Source: Blastococcus sp.
GTDB lineage: Bacteria; Actinomycetota; Actinomycetes; Mycobacteriales; Geodermatophilaceae
NCBI GenBank assembly: GCA_025965795.1
Contig: JAOPWH010000256.1
Span: 1 to 64,000 of the forward strand
DNA length: 64,000 bases
Direction of reading: 5' to 3'
A program made the position numbers and the translations under genes. Shown here in pieces: positions 51,585 through 60,095 of this stretch (positions are counted from its first letter, which is position 1; each line of letters starts with the position of its first letter). A model generated the notes under the pieces. That model worked only from the letters and a program-made list of their open reading frames with translations. It ran no database searches and was not told the DNA's origin.

Positions 51585-52676
51585 GTGCAGGCCAGAGATG
51601 TCATGACTCCCGAGGTCCTCACCGTCGCAGCGGAGACGTCTGCGACGGACGCCGGCGTGGTGATGGCCGGCCGGGGCTTCGGCAACGTAGATGTCGCCGA
51701 AGACCTGGACCGGACCACTGCCCGCGCGGTGATCGCCCTCGCGAACCGCGCACCGTCGGTGCACAACACGCAGCCGTGGCGGTGGCGGATCGAACCGTCC
51801 TCGATCCACCTGTACGCCGACCTCGAGCGGGCTCTGCCGGCGACCGACCCGGGGGGTCGGGACCTTCGGCTCAGTTGCGGGGCAGCCCTTCATCACCTCC
51901 GGATGGCGCTCCTGGCCGCCGGACTGAGATCGACGGTCCACCGGCTGCCCGAGCCTGCCCGGCCCGAACACCTCGCGGCCGTGGAGACGCATCCGGGACG
52001 ACCCACCCCGGAGGACCTGGCGCTCGCCCGCGCGATGGAGAACCGACGCACTGACCGCCGCATGTTCTCCTCCTGGCCCGTGCCCCCGGAGATGCTGGCC
52101 GACCTCGTCCGGAGGGCGGCCGAGCAGGGGGCCCTCCTGACGGTTCTCGACCGCGAGTCCGTCCGGTACGCGGTGACCCGGCTCATCGAGCACGCCGACG
52201 TCGAGCAGGCGCTCACTCCAGACCTGGCCCAGGAGACGGCGGAGTGGACCGGGCGCAGCCGAGGGGCCCATGAGGGGGTTCCCGCCGCGAACGTCCCGGC
52301 CGGACCCGCCGGAACGGTTCCCGTCCGCCGCTTCGGCGGCGGTGAGCAGGAACAGAGTCTGCTGGGCCGCTACGAGTCAGACGGCACGGTCCTGGCCCTG
52401 CTCTCCACCACCGGGGACGGCGTGATCGACCAGCTACGCGCCGGAGAGGCACTCAGCGCCGTGCTGCTGCGCGCCACGCACTTCGGGCTGGCGACCGACC
52501 CGATCAGTCAGCCGCTCGAAGTGCCCGCCACCCGATCGCAGCTGCAGGCCACTGCCGTGGGCGGATCGGCCGCACCGCAGGTACTGCTCAGGCTCGGCTG
52601 GGCGCCGATGAGCACAGTCCCTGTGCCACGGACCGGGCGCCGCCCGCTCGCGGACACGATCGACCCCCTGCACTGA
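51585..52676 (+). CDS. Acg-type nitroreductase-fold protein fused to the first part of a CBS protein
   Basis: 363 aa from a GTG at 51585 behind GAGGAG. Residues 1-35 (MQARDVMTPEVLTVAAETSA...) resemble the start of the CBS protein at 6146 (about 20 of 36 identical) but the CBS domain stops there. From residue about 40 the protein is Acg-like: NRAPSVHNTQPWRW, DPGGRDLRLSCGAALHHLRMAL, MENRRTDRRMF, AGEALSAVLLRATHFGLATDPISQPLEV. Acg (Rv2032) is a DosR-regulon FMN-binding nitroreductase-fold protein that may store flavin rather than catalyse. The short CBS piece probably came with a duplicated promoter by recombination. Perfect DosR-like box upstream. Confidence 0.85.
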   Translation: MQARDVMTPEVLTVAAETSATDAGVVMAGRGFGNVDVAEDLDRTTARAVIALANRAPSVHNTQPWRWRIEPSSIHLYADLERALPATDPGGRDLRLSCGAALHHLRMALLAAGLRSTVHRLPEPARPEHLAAVETHPGRPTPEDLALARAMENRRTDRRMFSSWPVPPEMLADLVRRAAEQGALLTVLDRESVRYAVTRLIEHADVEQALTPDLAQETAEWTGRSRGAHEGVPAANVPAGPAGTVPVRRFGGGEQEQSLLGRYESDGTVLALLSTTGDGVIDQLRAGEALSAVLLRATHFGLATDPISQPLEVPATRSQLQATAVGGSAAPQVLLRLGWAPMSTVPVPRTGRRPLADTIDPLH

Positions 52677-52755
52677 GCAGGCGCGACGCAGACCGCGTCA
52701 CCCACACCCACATGGGCGTACACCGGGCACTGATCGTCATGGACGGAGGATTGCC

Positions 52756-52944
52756 GTGAACCTCGCCACGAGTCTCGGGGCCGCACACCAGACCGACTTC
52801 GACATGGCGTGCGCCGATCTGGCACGGGCGAAGCGGGCGATGCGGGCGAAGGACACGCCCACCGCCCGCGAACGGGTCGGCCGCTGCGCGGCCAGGGTGG
52901 ACGCGATCCTCGATCTGAGCAACGAGGTCGCGGCCAGTCCGTGA
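52756..52944 (+). CDS. Small helical protein, unknown function
   Basis: 62 aa from a GTG at 52756 with a strong GGACGGAGG ribosome site. Soluble, Ala-rich helical sequence (FDMACADLARAKRAMRAKDTPTARERVGRCAARVDAILDLSNEV). No family recognised. Its stop overlaps the GTG of the CrtA-like gene by 4 bp. It follows the Acg-like gene by 80 bp on the same strand and could be part of the stress island. Confidence 0.65.
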   Translation: MNLATSLGAAHQTDFDMACADLARAKRAMRAKDTPTARERVGRCAARVDAILDLSNEVAASP

Positions 52945-53711
52945 CGACCGGTGGCAAGAGGCCGCTGGGCCGGCTTCCCTTCGACCCGGCCGCGAGGGAA
53001 CCTCGGCGCATGCCCGAGCCCGCAGTCGCCACCCTGCACTTCTGGACCGTGCCCAGCCGGGCCGTGCCCCAGGCCGTGTGGCGCATGGCGGCCGACCGGG
53101 CCCCGCTGAGGCGCACGCCCGGTCTCCGCTTCGCCAAGCTGCTGGGTACGGGCAGTGGACGGACCTTCACCCCGCGGGACGCCGATCCCTGCCGCTGGGG
53201 GGTCCTGGCCGTCTGGGACGACGAGTGCGCCGCGTCGGCGTTCGACGACGGCGTCGTGGTGCGGAACTGGCGGCGTCTGGCGCGGGAGGAGTGGCAGGCG
53301 CGGCTGCGGCCGCTGGCCTCCCGGGGCCAATGGTCAGGGCAGGAGCCGTTCGGCCGCCCGTCGCCGCACCGCTGGGACGGGCCGGTCGCGGCGGTCACGC
53401 GGGCCCGCCTGGCCCTCCGCCGGGCATCGCGGTTCTGGAGCGCGGTGCCCCCGGTGTCGGCCGACCTGCATTCCGCCCCTGGTCTGCACCTCGCTCTGGG
53501 CATCGGTGAGGCGCCCATCGGCCTACAGGGCACCTTCAGCGTCTGGCGCTCGGCCGCCGCATTGAACGCCTTCGCCTACGACCGTGCCCCGCACGCCGCG
53601 GTCGTGCAGCGCACCGGTAAGGAGCGCTGGTACGCAGAGGAGCTGTTCGCCCGCTTCGCGCTGCTCGGAGCCAGCGGCACGCTCGACGGGGTCGACCCGT
53701 TGACCCGGTGA
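52941..53711 (+). CDS. Spheroidene monooxygenase (CrtA)-like protein
   Basis: 256 aa from the GTG at 52941 (GTGA overlap); an ATG at 53010 with GAGGGAA upstream is the likely alternative, giving 233 aa. Signatures of the CrtA-like family: LRFAKLLGTGSGRTFTPRDADPCRWGVLAVWDD, EEWQARLRPLASRGQWSGQEPF, VAAVTRARLALRR, LALGIGEAPIGLQGTFSVWRSAAALNAFAYD and WYAEELFARFALL. CrtA hydroxylates carotenoids in phototrophs; actinobacterial homologues are of unknown function and are dimeric alpha-beta-barrel haem-oxygenase-like proteins. No carotenoid genes are nearby. Confidence 0.82.
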   Translation: MTTGGKRPLGRLPFDPAAREPRRMPEPAVATLHFWTVPSRAVPQAVWRMAADRAPLRRTPGLRFAKLLGTGSGRTFTPRDADPCRWGVLAVWDDECAASAFDDGVVVRNWRRLAREEWQARLRPLASRGQWSGQEPFGRPSPHRWDGPVAAVTRARLALRRASRFWSAVPPVSADLHSAPGLHLALGIGEAPIGLQGTFSVWRSAAALNAFAYDRAPHAAVVQRTGKERWYAEELFARFALLGASGTLDGVDPLTR

Positions 53712-53719
53712 CCGGCCGG

Positions 53720-54235
53720 TCAGCCGAGGATCGACTCCAGGGTCGTGGCAGCCAGCAGTCTCGCCCACCAGGGACGGCGGGAGCGCGCCTGCGCGGCGGG
53801 GGCGTGCGGTCGCTTCCGCCGCCGGCCGCGCCCGGCGGGACGGACCGCCATCGCCCCGCCCTTCATGCTGACCCAGCCGCCGGGGCCCATCGTGACGAGC
53901 GCCTTCGCGCCGCTGGGACGAGCGGCGAGCCGGCGGGCGATGAGCACGCCGCCCACCATGATCTCGGCGGTGGTGATCACCTTGGTCACGTCCAGGACGG
54001 GGTGCCAGCGCAGCCGGCCGTCCTTGACGACGAACGCGCCCAGAGGACGGACGCCGGCCAGCGTGGCGTCGAGGCCGGAGCCGCCCGGACCGGCACCGTG
54101 TCCCCGGCTGGCCCGGTGCGTGCGGGCGGCGGTCGCGGTGATCACCCCGGCCCCGTCCCGCTCGTAGGGCGGAGCGAATGCGGTGGTGTCGCCCCGCGGA
54201 ACGCGGACATCGGTGAGCGGTCGGGATTCCTGCAC
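53720..54235 (-). CDS. Uncharacterised basic protein near a DosR-like box
   Basis: 171 aa from the ATG at 54235. The centre (about residues 62-105) reads GVRPLGAFVVKDGRLRWHPVLDVTKVITTAEIMVGGVLIARRLA, a pattern I have seen in small actinobacterial proteins of unknown function; the C-terminus is Arg-rich and ends WWARLLAATTLESILG. No signal or clear membrane helix. A DosR-like box lies 65 bp upstream. Function unknown. Confidence 0.6.
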   Translation of the reverse strand: MQESRPLTDVRVPRGDTTAFAPPYERDGAGVITATAARTHRASRGHGAGPGGSGLDATLAGVRPLGAFVVKDGRLRWHPVLDVTKVITTAEIMVGGVLIARRLAARPSGAKALVTMGPGGWVSMKGGAMAVRPAGRGRRRKRPHAPAAQARSRRPWWARLLAATTLESILG

Positions 54236-54299
54236 GGTGCGCCTCCTGGGTTCCGGCGGTGTCCGGTTCAGCGTGGCATCGCGGAAGGCAGGACCCCCG

Positions 54300-54313
54300 G
54301 GGCCGGAAGTCCC
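54300..54313. promoter_or_regulatory. DosR-like box between 54235(-) and 54424(+)
   Basis: GGGCCGGAAGTCCC, matching the core at every informative position. It may act on the minus-strand uncharacterised gene (65 bp away) more likely than on the amidotransferase (111 bp). Confidence 0.5.
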
Positions 54314-54423
54314 CCATCGTCGTGCCCTGCGACCGTGCTGCTCCGTCGTGCCGAGAGGACACCCGCGACGCCCCGCGGTCCGCCGGTGGCCCCGCGGGCG
54401 CCGCGATCACGAGAATGGTTCCC

Positions 54424-55110
54424 ATGCGCCCCCTGATCGGCATCAGCACGTACCGGGAGCAGGCCCGCTGGGGTGTCTGGGACGTGCCGGCGGTCCTCCT
54501 GCCCGCGTCGTACGCGGACGCCGTGGCGGAGGTGGGTGGCGAGCCGGTGCTGCTGCCGACGGGCGCGGTCACCCCCGACGTCGTCGAGCGGCTGGACGGA
54601 CTCGTCCTGGCCGGCGGTGCCGACATCGATCCCGCCCGTTACGGCGAGGAACCCGGACCGCACACCACGACCATCCGGCCCGAGCGGGATGCCTCGGAGA
54701 CCGCCGTGCTGCAAGCCGCCCTGGACCGGGACCTGCCGATCCTGGCGATCTGCCGGGGAATGCAGCTGCTCAACGTCCTGCTGGGTGGCACCCTTCTGCA
54801 GCATCTGCCCGTCGTCCCGGAGACGGAGCCCCATCTGCTCCAGCTGGGGAGGTTCGCCCGACGTGAGGTGCGCACGGCTGCCGACAGCGAGCTCGGCCGC
54901 CTGCTCGGCCCCGTCGCGTCGGCGGACTGCCACCACCACCAGGCGCTCGACCGGATCGCACCGCCGCTGTCGCCGAGCGCGTGGTCGGAGGACGGCGTCG
55001 TGGAGGGGGTGGAGCTACCCGGTCGACGCTTCTGCCTGGCGGTGCAGTGGCATCCCGAGGCGGGCGAGGACCGCCGGCTGTTCGCCGCGCTGGTCGCCGC
55101 AGCCGGGTGA
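54424..55110 (+). CDS. puuD: Class I glutamine amidotransferase-like gamma-glutamyl-GABA hydrolase
   Basis: 228 aa, ATG at 54424; no strong ribosome site, perhaps leaderless. GATase1 fold with nucleophile Cys in AICRGMQLLNVLLGGTLLQHLP, DGLVLAGGADIDPARYGEEP, and the His/Glu pair in AVQWHPEAGE. Matches PuuD, which hydrolyses gamma-glutamyl-GABA (or related gamma-glutamyl amines) to GABA and glutamate in the polyamine pathway. The other genes of such a pathway start at 55766, with the TMEM175-like gene between. Confidence 0.87.
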   Translation: MRPLIGISTYREQARWGVWDVPAVLLPASYADAVAEVGGEPVLLPTGAVTPDVVERLDGLVLAGGADIDPARYGEEPGPHTTTIRPERDASETAVLQAALDRDLPILAICRGMQLLNVLLGGTLLQHLPVVPETEPHLLQLGRFARREVRTAADSELGRLLGPVASADCHHHQALDRIAPPLSPSAWSEDGVVEGVELPGRRFCLAVQWHPEAGEDRRLFAALVAAAG

Positions 55111-55122
55111 CGCAGCCGTCTG

Positions 55123-55596
55123 TCAGCCCTCGGCGATCCTCGCCGCCATGGTCCCTTCGACCCTCCGGTCCGGAACCAGCCACCGCAGCGCCATCACCAC
55201 GTAGATCGCGACCGCGAGCCACTGGTCGACGAACGAGAGCCCGATGGCGGTTCCGTACGCCACCGGGGAGAGCTTTCCCTTCCAGTCCCGGCCCACCGCC
55301 CGGGCGAGGCGTGCGTCCCGCCCCTGATCGCGGATGATCGCCCGCTCGAGCGCGAAGTAGGCCAGCAGCACGAGGCCGTACGCAGCGGCCGGTGTGGCGG
55401 CGAAGTGGTTCTCCCCCATCCAGGCCGTCGTGAAGGGGACGAGCGAGAGCCAGACGAGCAGGTGCAGGTCCGCCCAGAGGATCAGCCCGGTGACCCGGCA
55501 GGTCGTGCCGTGCGGCACGGGCAGCTCCAGCACCGTCACCGTGATGACGATCGCGGGGACGCCGTCGCTGAACGCTTCCATCCGGCCCGTCGACAT
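55123..55596 (-). CDS. TMEM175-family channel-like protein with an internal deletion
   Basis: 157 aa, ATG at 55596. Starts STGRMEAFSDGVPAIVITVTVLELPVPHGT with the family FSDGV motif, and later has LWADLHLLVWLSLVPFTTAWMGENHFA. Intact relatives (about 200 aa) have about 30-35 residues between the two, including the helix with FLSYVLSFxxVGIYWNNHHH; here GT-TCRVTGLI runs straight through. The frame is kept. TMEM175 proteins are potassium channels built from repeats of six helices; a protein missing the second helix is probably not a normal channel. Confidence 0.75.
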   Translation of the reverse strand: MSTGRMEAFSDGVPAIVITVTVLELPVPHGTTCRVTGLILWADLHLLVWLSLVPFTTAWMGENHFAATPAAAYGLVLLAYFALERAIIRDQGRDARLARAVGRDWKGKLSPVAYGTAIGLSFVDQWLAVAIYVVMALRWLVPDRRVEGTMAARIAEG

Positions 55597-55661
55597 GACC
55601 CGACGCGAGCGGCGCCCGGTGCCACCCCACCTCGGCGCACCGCCGCACAGATGCCGATCTG

Positions 55662-55678
55662 GTGAACACCACGTTCAC
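55662..55678. promoter_or_regulatory. Operator-like inverted repeat upstream of the permease operon
   Basis: GTGAAC, 5 bp, GTTCAC: perfect 6-bp arms, ending 4 bp before the -35 element. Confidence 0.45.
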
Positions 55679-55682
55679 GGCC

Positions 55683-55712
55683 TTGTGGGCGTTCGACCTG
55701 CCCCTCTATCGT
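55683..55712 (+). promoter_or_regulatory. Promoter of the permease-ligase-ALDH-SDR operon
   Basis: TTGTGG, 18 bp, TATCGT, giving a start near 55719 and a leader of about 47 nt before the ATG at 55766. Confidence 0.5.
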
Positions 55713-55765
55713 CCGCCTCCCCGGTCCGTCCGGTCCGGTTCGCGTGGCCCGAAGGTGGAACCCGC

Positions 55766-57307
55766 ATGAGCAGCAGTGAGTCGGCGACCCGAGCCGCGCA
55801 GCACGACAGCGACACCCACCGGTTGCACCAGCTCGGCTACGCGCAGGAGCTGGCCCGGCACATGTCGGGGTTCTCGAACTTCGCCGTCTCGTTCACGATC
55901 ATCTCGATCCTCTCCGGCTGCCTGACGCTGTACGGCTTCGGGCTGAACACCGGCGGTCCCGCCGTCATCGTGTGGGGCTGGCCGATCGTCGGGCTCATGA
56001 CGCTGTTCGTCGGGCTGGCCATGGCCGAGGTGTGCTCGAGCTTCCCGACGGCGGGCGGCCTCTACTACTGGTCGGCCAAGCTGGCGAAGAAGAACTCCGC
56101 GGCCTGGTCCTGGTTCACCGGCTGGTTCAACTTCCTCGGGCAGGTCGCCGTCACCGCCGGGATCGACTTCGGCGCCGCCTTCTTCCTCAACGCGTTCCTC
56201 GACCTGCAGTTCGGGTTCGACGCGCGGCCGTGGCACACCATCCTGCTGTTCGGGCTGATCCTCCTGCTGCACGGCGCCCTGAACCAGTTCGGCGTGCGGG
56301 TCGTGGCACTGCTCAACGACATCAGCGTCTGGTGGCACGTCGCCGGGGTCGCGATCATCGTCGGCGTCCTGACCTTCGTGCCCGACCAGCACCAGTCGGC
56401 GTCGTTCGTGTTCGGCGAGTTCGTGAACAACACCGGCTGGCAGTCGAGCCTCTACGTCGCACTGATCGGGCTGCTCCTCGCCCAGTACACGCTGACCGGC
56501 TTCGACGCCTCGGCGCACATGACCGAGGAGACCCGCGACGCCTCCCGCGCCGGCCCCCGCGGCATCGTCATGTCGATCGTGGTCTCCGTCGTCGCCGGCT
56601 GGATCCTGCTCATCGGGCTCACCTTCGCGATCCAGAGCTACGACAGCGCCGTGGGCACGGCCACCGCCGTCCCGCCGGCCCAGATCTTCATCGACGCGGT
56701 GGGCGACACCGGAGGCAAGCTGCTGCTGCTCATCGCCATCGGCGCGCAGCTGTTCTGCGGCATGGCGTCGGTCACCGCCAATTCCCGGATGATCTTCGCG
56801 TTCTCCCGCGACGGGGCCCTGCCCGGTTCGGCGTTCTGGCACCGGATCAACGGCCGCACCCGGACGCCGACCAACGCCATCTGGCTGGCCGCGGGCGGCG
56901 CCTTCGTGCTCGGGCTGCCCTACCTGTGGAACGCCACCGCGTACGCGGCCGTCACCTCGATCGCGGTGATCGGCCTCTACATCGCCTACGTGCTGCCGAC
57001 CTTCCTGCGGCTGCGCCAGGGCGATTCGTTCGAGCGGGGGCCGTGGCACCTCGGCCGGTGGAGCCGGCCGATCGGCATCGTCGCCGTCATCTGGGTCGCC
57101 TTCATCACCGTGCTGTTCATGCTGCCGACCGCGAGCCCCGTCGAGGCGTCGAACTTCAACTACACCCCGCTGGCGGTGCTGGTCGTCCTGGGTTTCGCGG
57201 GCATCTGGTGGCTGGTGTCGGCGCGGCACTGGTTCACCGGGCCCAAGGTGCAGGGTTCGCCGGAGGAACTGGCGGCAGCCGAGCGGGAGTTGGAGAGCCT
57301 TGCCTGA
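55766..57307 (+). CDS. APC-family amino acid/amine permease
   Basis: 513 aa, ATG at 55766 behind GAAGGTGG. Twelve hydrophobic helices; APC motifs GFSNFAVSFTIISILSGCLTLYGFGLNTGGPAVIVWGWPIVGL and the consensus region SSFPTAGGLYYWSAKLA; later LTGFDASAHMTEETRDASRAGPRGIVMSI, typical of GABA, ethanolamine and putrescine permeases of actinobacteria. It imports the substrate for the gamma-glutamylation enzyme encoded next; the TTG start of that gene overlaps this stop by 8 bp. Confidence 0.93.
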   Translation: MSSSESATRAAQHDSDTHRLHQLGYAQELARHMSGFSNFAVSFTIISILSGCLTLYGFGLNTGGPAVIVWGWPIVGLMTLFVGLAMAEVCSSFPTAGGLYYWSAKLAKKNSAAWSWFTGWFNFLGQVAVTAGIDFGAAFFLNAFLDLQFGFDARPWHTILLFGLILLLHGALNQFGVRVVALLNDISVWWHVAGVAIIVGVLTFVPDQHQSASFVFGEFVNNTGWQSSLYVALIGLLLAQYTLTGFDASAHMTEETRDASRAGPRGIVMSIVVSVVAGWILLIGLTFAIQSYDSAVGTATAVPPAQIFIDAVGDTGGKLLLLIAIGAQLFCGMASVTANSRMIFAFSRDGALPGSAFWHRINGRTRTPTNAIWLAAGGAFVLGLPYLWNATAYAAVTSIAVIGLYIAYVLPTFLRLRQGDSFERGPWHLGRWSRPIGIVAVIWVAFITVLFMLPTASPVEASNFNYTPLAVLVVLGFAGIWWLVSARHWFTGPKVQGSPEELAAAERELESLA

Positions 57308-58664
57308 GCGGCCGCACGGCCTGCTCACCGTCGAGGACCTGCGCCACCTGGTCGACCACGGCGAGGTGGACACCGTCCTCGTCGCGCTCACCGACATGCA
57401 GGGCCGGCTCCAGGGCAAGCGGCTGCATGCCCGGTACTTCCTGGACGTCGTCCTGGAGCACGCGACCGAGGGGTGCAACTACCTGCTGGCCGTCGACGTC
57501 GACATGAACACCGTCGACGGCTACGCGATGTCGTCGTGGTCGAGCGGCTACGGCGATTTCGTGATGCAACCGGACATGTCGACGCTGCGACGGGTGCCCT
57601 GGAACCCGGGCACCGTCATGGTCCTGGCCGACCTGCAGTGGGAGGACGGCAGCCCCGTCGTGGCCTCCCCCCGGCAGATCCTGGCCCGTCAGACGGCCCG
57701 GCTCGCCGACGCCGGGATGGCCGCCTACGTCGGGACCGAACTCGAGTTCATCGTCTTCCGCGACACCTACGAGCAGGCGTGGAGCGCCGGATACCGCGAC
57801 CTCACCCCGGCCAACCAGTACAACGTCGACTACTCGGTCCTCGGCACCGCGCGGGTCGAGCCGCTGCTGCGCCGCATCCGCAACGAGATGACCGGCGCCG
57901 GGCTGGTCGTCGAGTCGGCCAAGGGCGAGTGCAACCTCGGCCAGCACGAGATCGCGTTCCTCTACGCCGAGGCGGGCCGGGCCTGCGACGGCCACGTGAT
58001 CTACAAGAACGGTGCGAAGGAGATCGCCGCGCAGGAGGGTGTCGCGCTGACCTTCATGGCCAAGTTCGACGCCCGTGAAGGCAACTCGTGCCACATCCAC
58101 TGCAGCTTCCGTGGCACGGACGGCTCGATGGTGATGGCCGACGGCGACGGGATGTCGGCACTGGGCAGATCGTTCGTGGCCGGGCAGATCAAGTACATGC
58201 GGGAGCTGACCCTCTTCCTCGCCCCCAACATCAACTCCTACAAGCGCTACGTCGAGGGATCGTTCGCCCCGACCGCCCTGCGCTGGGGCCGGGACAACCG
58301 CACCTGCGCGTTCCGGCTGGTCGGACACGGCGCCTCGCTCCGGCTGGAGAACCGCATCCCCGGCGGCGACGTCAACCCCTACCTGGCCACGGCCGCCGTC
58401 ATCGCGGCGGGCTTCGCCGGCATCGAGGAGGAGCTCGAGCTCGAGCCGGCATTCGAAGGCAACGCCTACGGCGATCCCGACGCCCCGCACGTTCCCACCA
58501 GCCTGGCCGAGGCGCACGACCTGTGGCGGACCAGCGAATTCGCACGCCGTACATTCGGCGACGACGTGGTCGACCACTACGCCAACATGGCCGCTGTCGA
58601 AGTGGCGGCCTTCGGGCGGGCGGTCACCGACTGGGAACGCATCCGGGGGTTCGAGCGCCTGTGA
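57300..58664 (+). CDS. Glutamine synthetase-like gamma-glutamyl-amine ligase (PuuA-type)
   Basis: 454 aa from a TTG at 57300 with GGAGAG upstream. GS fold: AYVGTELEFIVFRD (Mg-binding), ESAKGECNLGQHEIAF, FMAKFDAREGNSCHIHCSF (ATP/metal), NSYKRYVEGSFAPTALRWGRDNRTCAFRLVGHGASLRLENRIPGGDVNPYLATAAVIAAG. The Tyr adenylylation loop of true GlnA is missing. In this setting it joins glutamate to putrescine, GABA or ethanolamine. Confidence 0.9.
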   Translation: MPERPHGLLTVEDLRHLVDHGEVDTVLVALTDMQGRLQGKRLHARYFLDVVLEHATEGCNYLLAVDVDMNTVDGYAMSSWSSGYGDFVMQPDMSTLRRVPWNPGTVMVLADLQWEDGSPVVASPRQILARQTARLADAGMAAYVGTELEFIVFRDTYEQAWSAGYRDLTPANQYNVDYSVLGTARVEPLLRRIRNEMTGAGLVVESAKGECNLGQHEIAFLYAEAGRACDGHVIYKNGAKEIAAQEGVALTFMAKFDAREGNSCHIHCSFRGTDGSMVMADGDGMSALGRSFVAGQIKYMRELTLFLAPNINSYKRYVEGSFAPTALRWGRDNRTCAFRLVGHGASLRLENRIPGGDVNPYLATAAVIAAGFAGIEEELELEPAFEGNAYGDPDAPHVPTSLAEAHDLWRTSEFARRTFGDDVVDHYANMAAVEVAAFGRAVTDWERIRGFERL

Positions 58665-58725
58665 GCTCACCGAGCAGCGCAGCAGCGCCGCGAAGGCGGG
58701 CGTCGAACACCGGCGAGGAGCGCGA
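58665..58725. other. GAGCG-rich spacer before the ALDH gene
   Basis: 61 bp between the ligase stop and the ALDH start, made of GAGC, GCAGC and GCGAGGAGCGCG words similar to the N-terminal stretch of paaE (43200-43265). It supplies the ALDH ribosome site (GCGAGGAG). Confidence 0.4.
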
Positions 58726-60093
58726 GTGAGCAGCACCTTCGACGTCGTCAACCCGGCCACCGAGGAGGTACTCACCACCGTTCCGCTCGCCGACGCCGCG
58801 GCGACCGACGCGGCGGTGTCGAGAGCTAAGCGGGCCTTCGACGCCTGGCGGCACGTCGCCCCGGCCGACCGCGGCCGCCTGCTGCGCCGGTTCGCCGAGC
58901 AGATCGAGACCCACCTCGAGGAGCTCGCGCAGCTCGAGGTGGCCAACTCGGGGCACACCATCGGCAACGCGCGCTGGGAGGCCGGCAACGTCCGAGATGT
59001 CCTGACCTACTACAGCGCGGCTCCGGAGCGGCTGTTCGGCCGGCAGATCCCGGTGGCCGGTGGCGTCGACCTGACGTTCCACGAACCGCTCGGCGTCGTC
59101 GGCGTCATCGTGCCGTGGAACTTCCCGATGCCCATCGCCGGCTGGGCGTTCGGCCCCGCCCTCGCGGCAGGGAACACCGTGGTGCTCAAGCCGGCCGAGC
59201 TGACCCCGCTGACCGCGATGCGGCTCGGGGAGCTCGCCCTGGAGGCGGGCCTGCCGGACGACGTGTTCACCGTGCTGCCCGGCAAGGGATCGGTGGTCGG
59301 CAACCGGCTCGTCGAGCACCCGGACGTGCGCAAGATCGTGTTCACCGGCTCGACCCAGGTCGGGAAGACCGTGATGGCCGGCTGCGCCGACCGGGTCAAG
59401 CGGCTGACGCTCGAGCTCGGGGGGAAGAGCGCCAACGTCGTCTTCGCCGACGCCGACCTGGAGCGGGCCGCCGCGACGGCGCCGTACGCCGTCTTCGACA
59501 ACGCCGGGCAGGACTGCTGTGCCCGGTCCCGGATCCTGGTGCAGCGCACTGCCTACGACCGGTTCCTGGAGCTGCTCGAGCCGGCGGTCAAGGGCGTCCG
59601 GGTCGAGGACCCGACCCTCGACTCCGCCGAGATGGGCCCGCTGATCAGCCGCACTCAGTGGGACCGGGTCGCGTCCTACGTGCCGGACGACGCGCCGGTC
59701 GCCTTCCGCGGCACGGCGCCCGGCGGGCCGGGATTCTGGTTCCCGCCGACGGTCCTGGCGCCGGTCGACCCGCGGGACCGGGCGGTCACCGAGGAGATCT
59801 TCGGGCCCGTGGTGGCCGTGGTGCCCTTCGACGACGAGGCCGACGCCGTCCGCCTGGCCAACGAGGGCGAGTACGGGCTGTCCGGCTCGATCTGGACCCG
59901 CGATCTCGGCCGGGCGCTGCGCGTCTCCCGCGGCATCGAGGCCGGCAACCTGTCGGTCAACAGCCACTCCTCGGTGCGCTACTCGACGCCGTTCGGCGGG
60001 TTCAAGCAGTCCGGCTTCGGCCGGGAGCTCGGGCCCGACGCACTGCATGCGTTCACGGAGGAGAAGAACGTGTTCCTGGCGACGGAAGGGTGA
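58726..60093 (+). CDS. NAD(P)-dependent aldehyde dehydrogenase
   Basis: 455 aa from a GTG at 58726. VVNPATEEVLTTVPLADAAATDAAVSRAKRAFDAW, cofactor region GVIVPWNFPMPIAGW and KPAELTPLTAMRLGEL, VFTGSTQVGKTV, LELGGKSANVVFADADLERAA and catalytic Cys in NAGQDCCARSRILV. Probably oxidises the gamma-glutamyl-aminobutyraldehyde (PuuC role) or a related amine-derived aldehyde. It is somewhat short (usual 470-500) but complete. Confidence 0.92.
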   Translation: MSSTFDVVNPATEEVLTTVPLADAAATDAAVSRAKRAFDAWRHVAPADRGRLLRRFAEQIETHLEELAQLEVANSGHTIGNARWEAGNVRDVLTYYSAAPERLFGRQIPVAGGVDLTFHEPLGVVGVIVPWNFPMPIAGWAFGPALAAGNTVVLKPAELTPLTAMRLGELALEAGLPDDVFTVLPGKGSVVGNRLVEHPDVRKIVFTGSTQVGKTVMAGCADRVKRLTLELGGKSANVVFADADLERAAATAPYAVFDNAGQDCCARSRILVQRTAYDRFLELLEPAVKGVRVEDPTLDSAEMGPLISRTQWDRVASYVPDDAPVAFRGTAPGGPGFWFPPTVLAPVDPRDRAVTEEIFGPVVAVVPFDDEADAVRLANEGEYGLSGSIWTRDLGRALRVSRGIEAGNLSVNSHSSVRYSTPFGGFKQSGFGRELGPDALHAFTEEKNVFLATEG

Positions 60094-60095
60094 AC

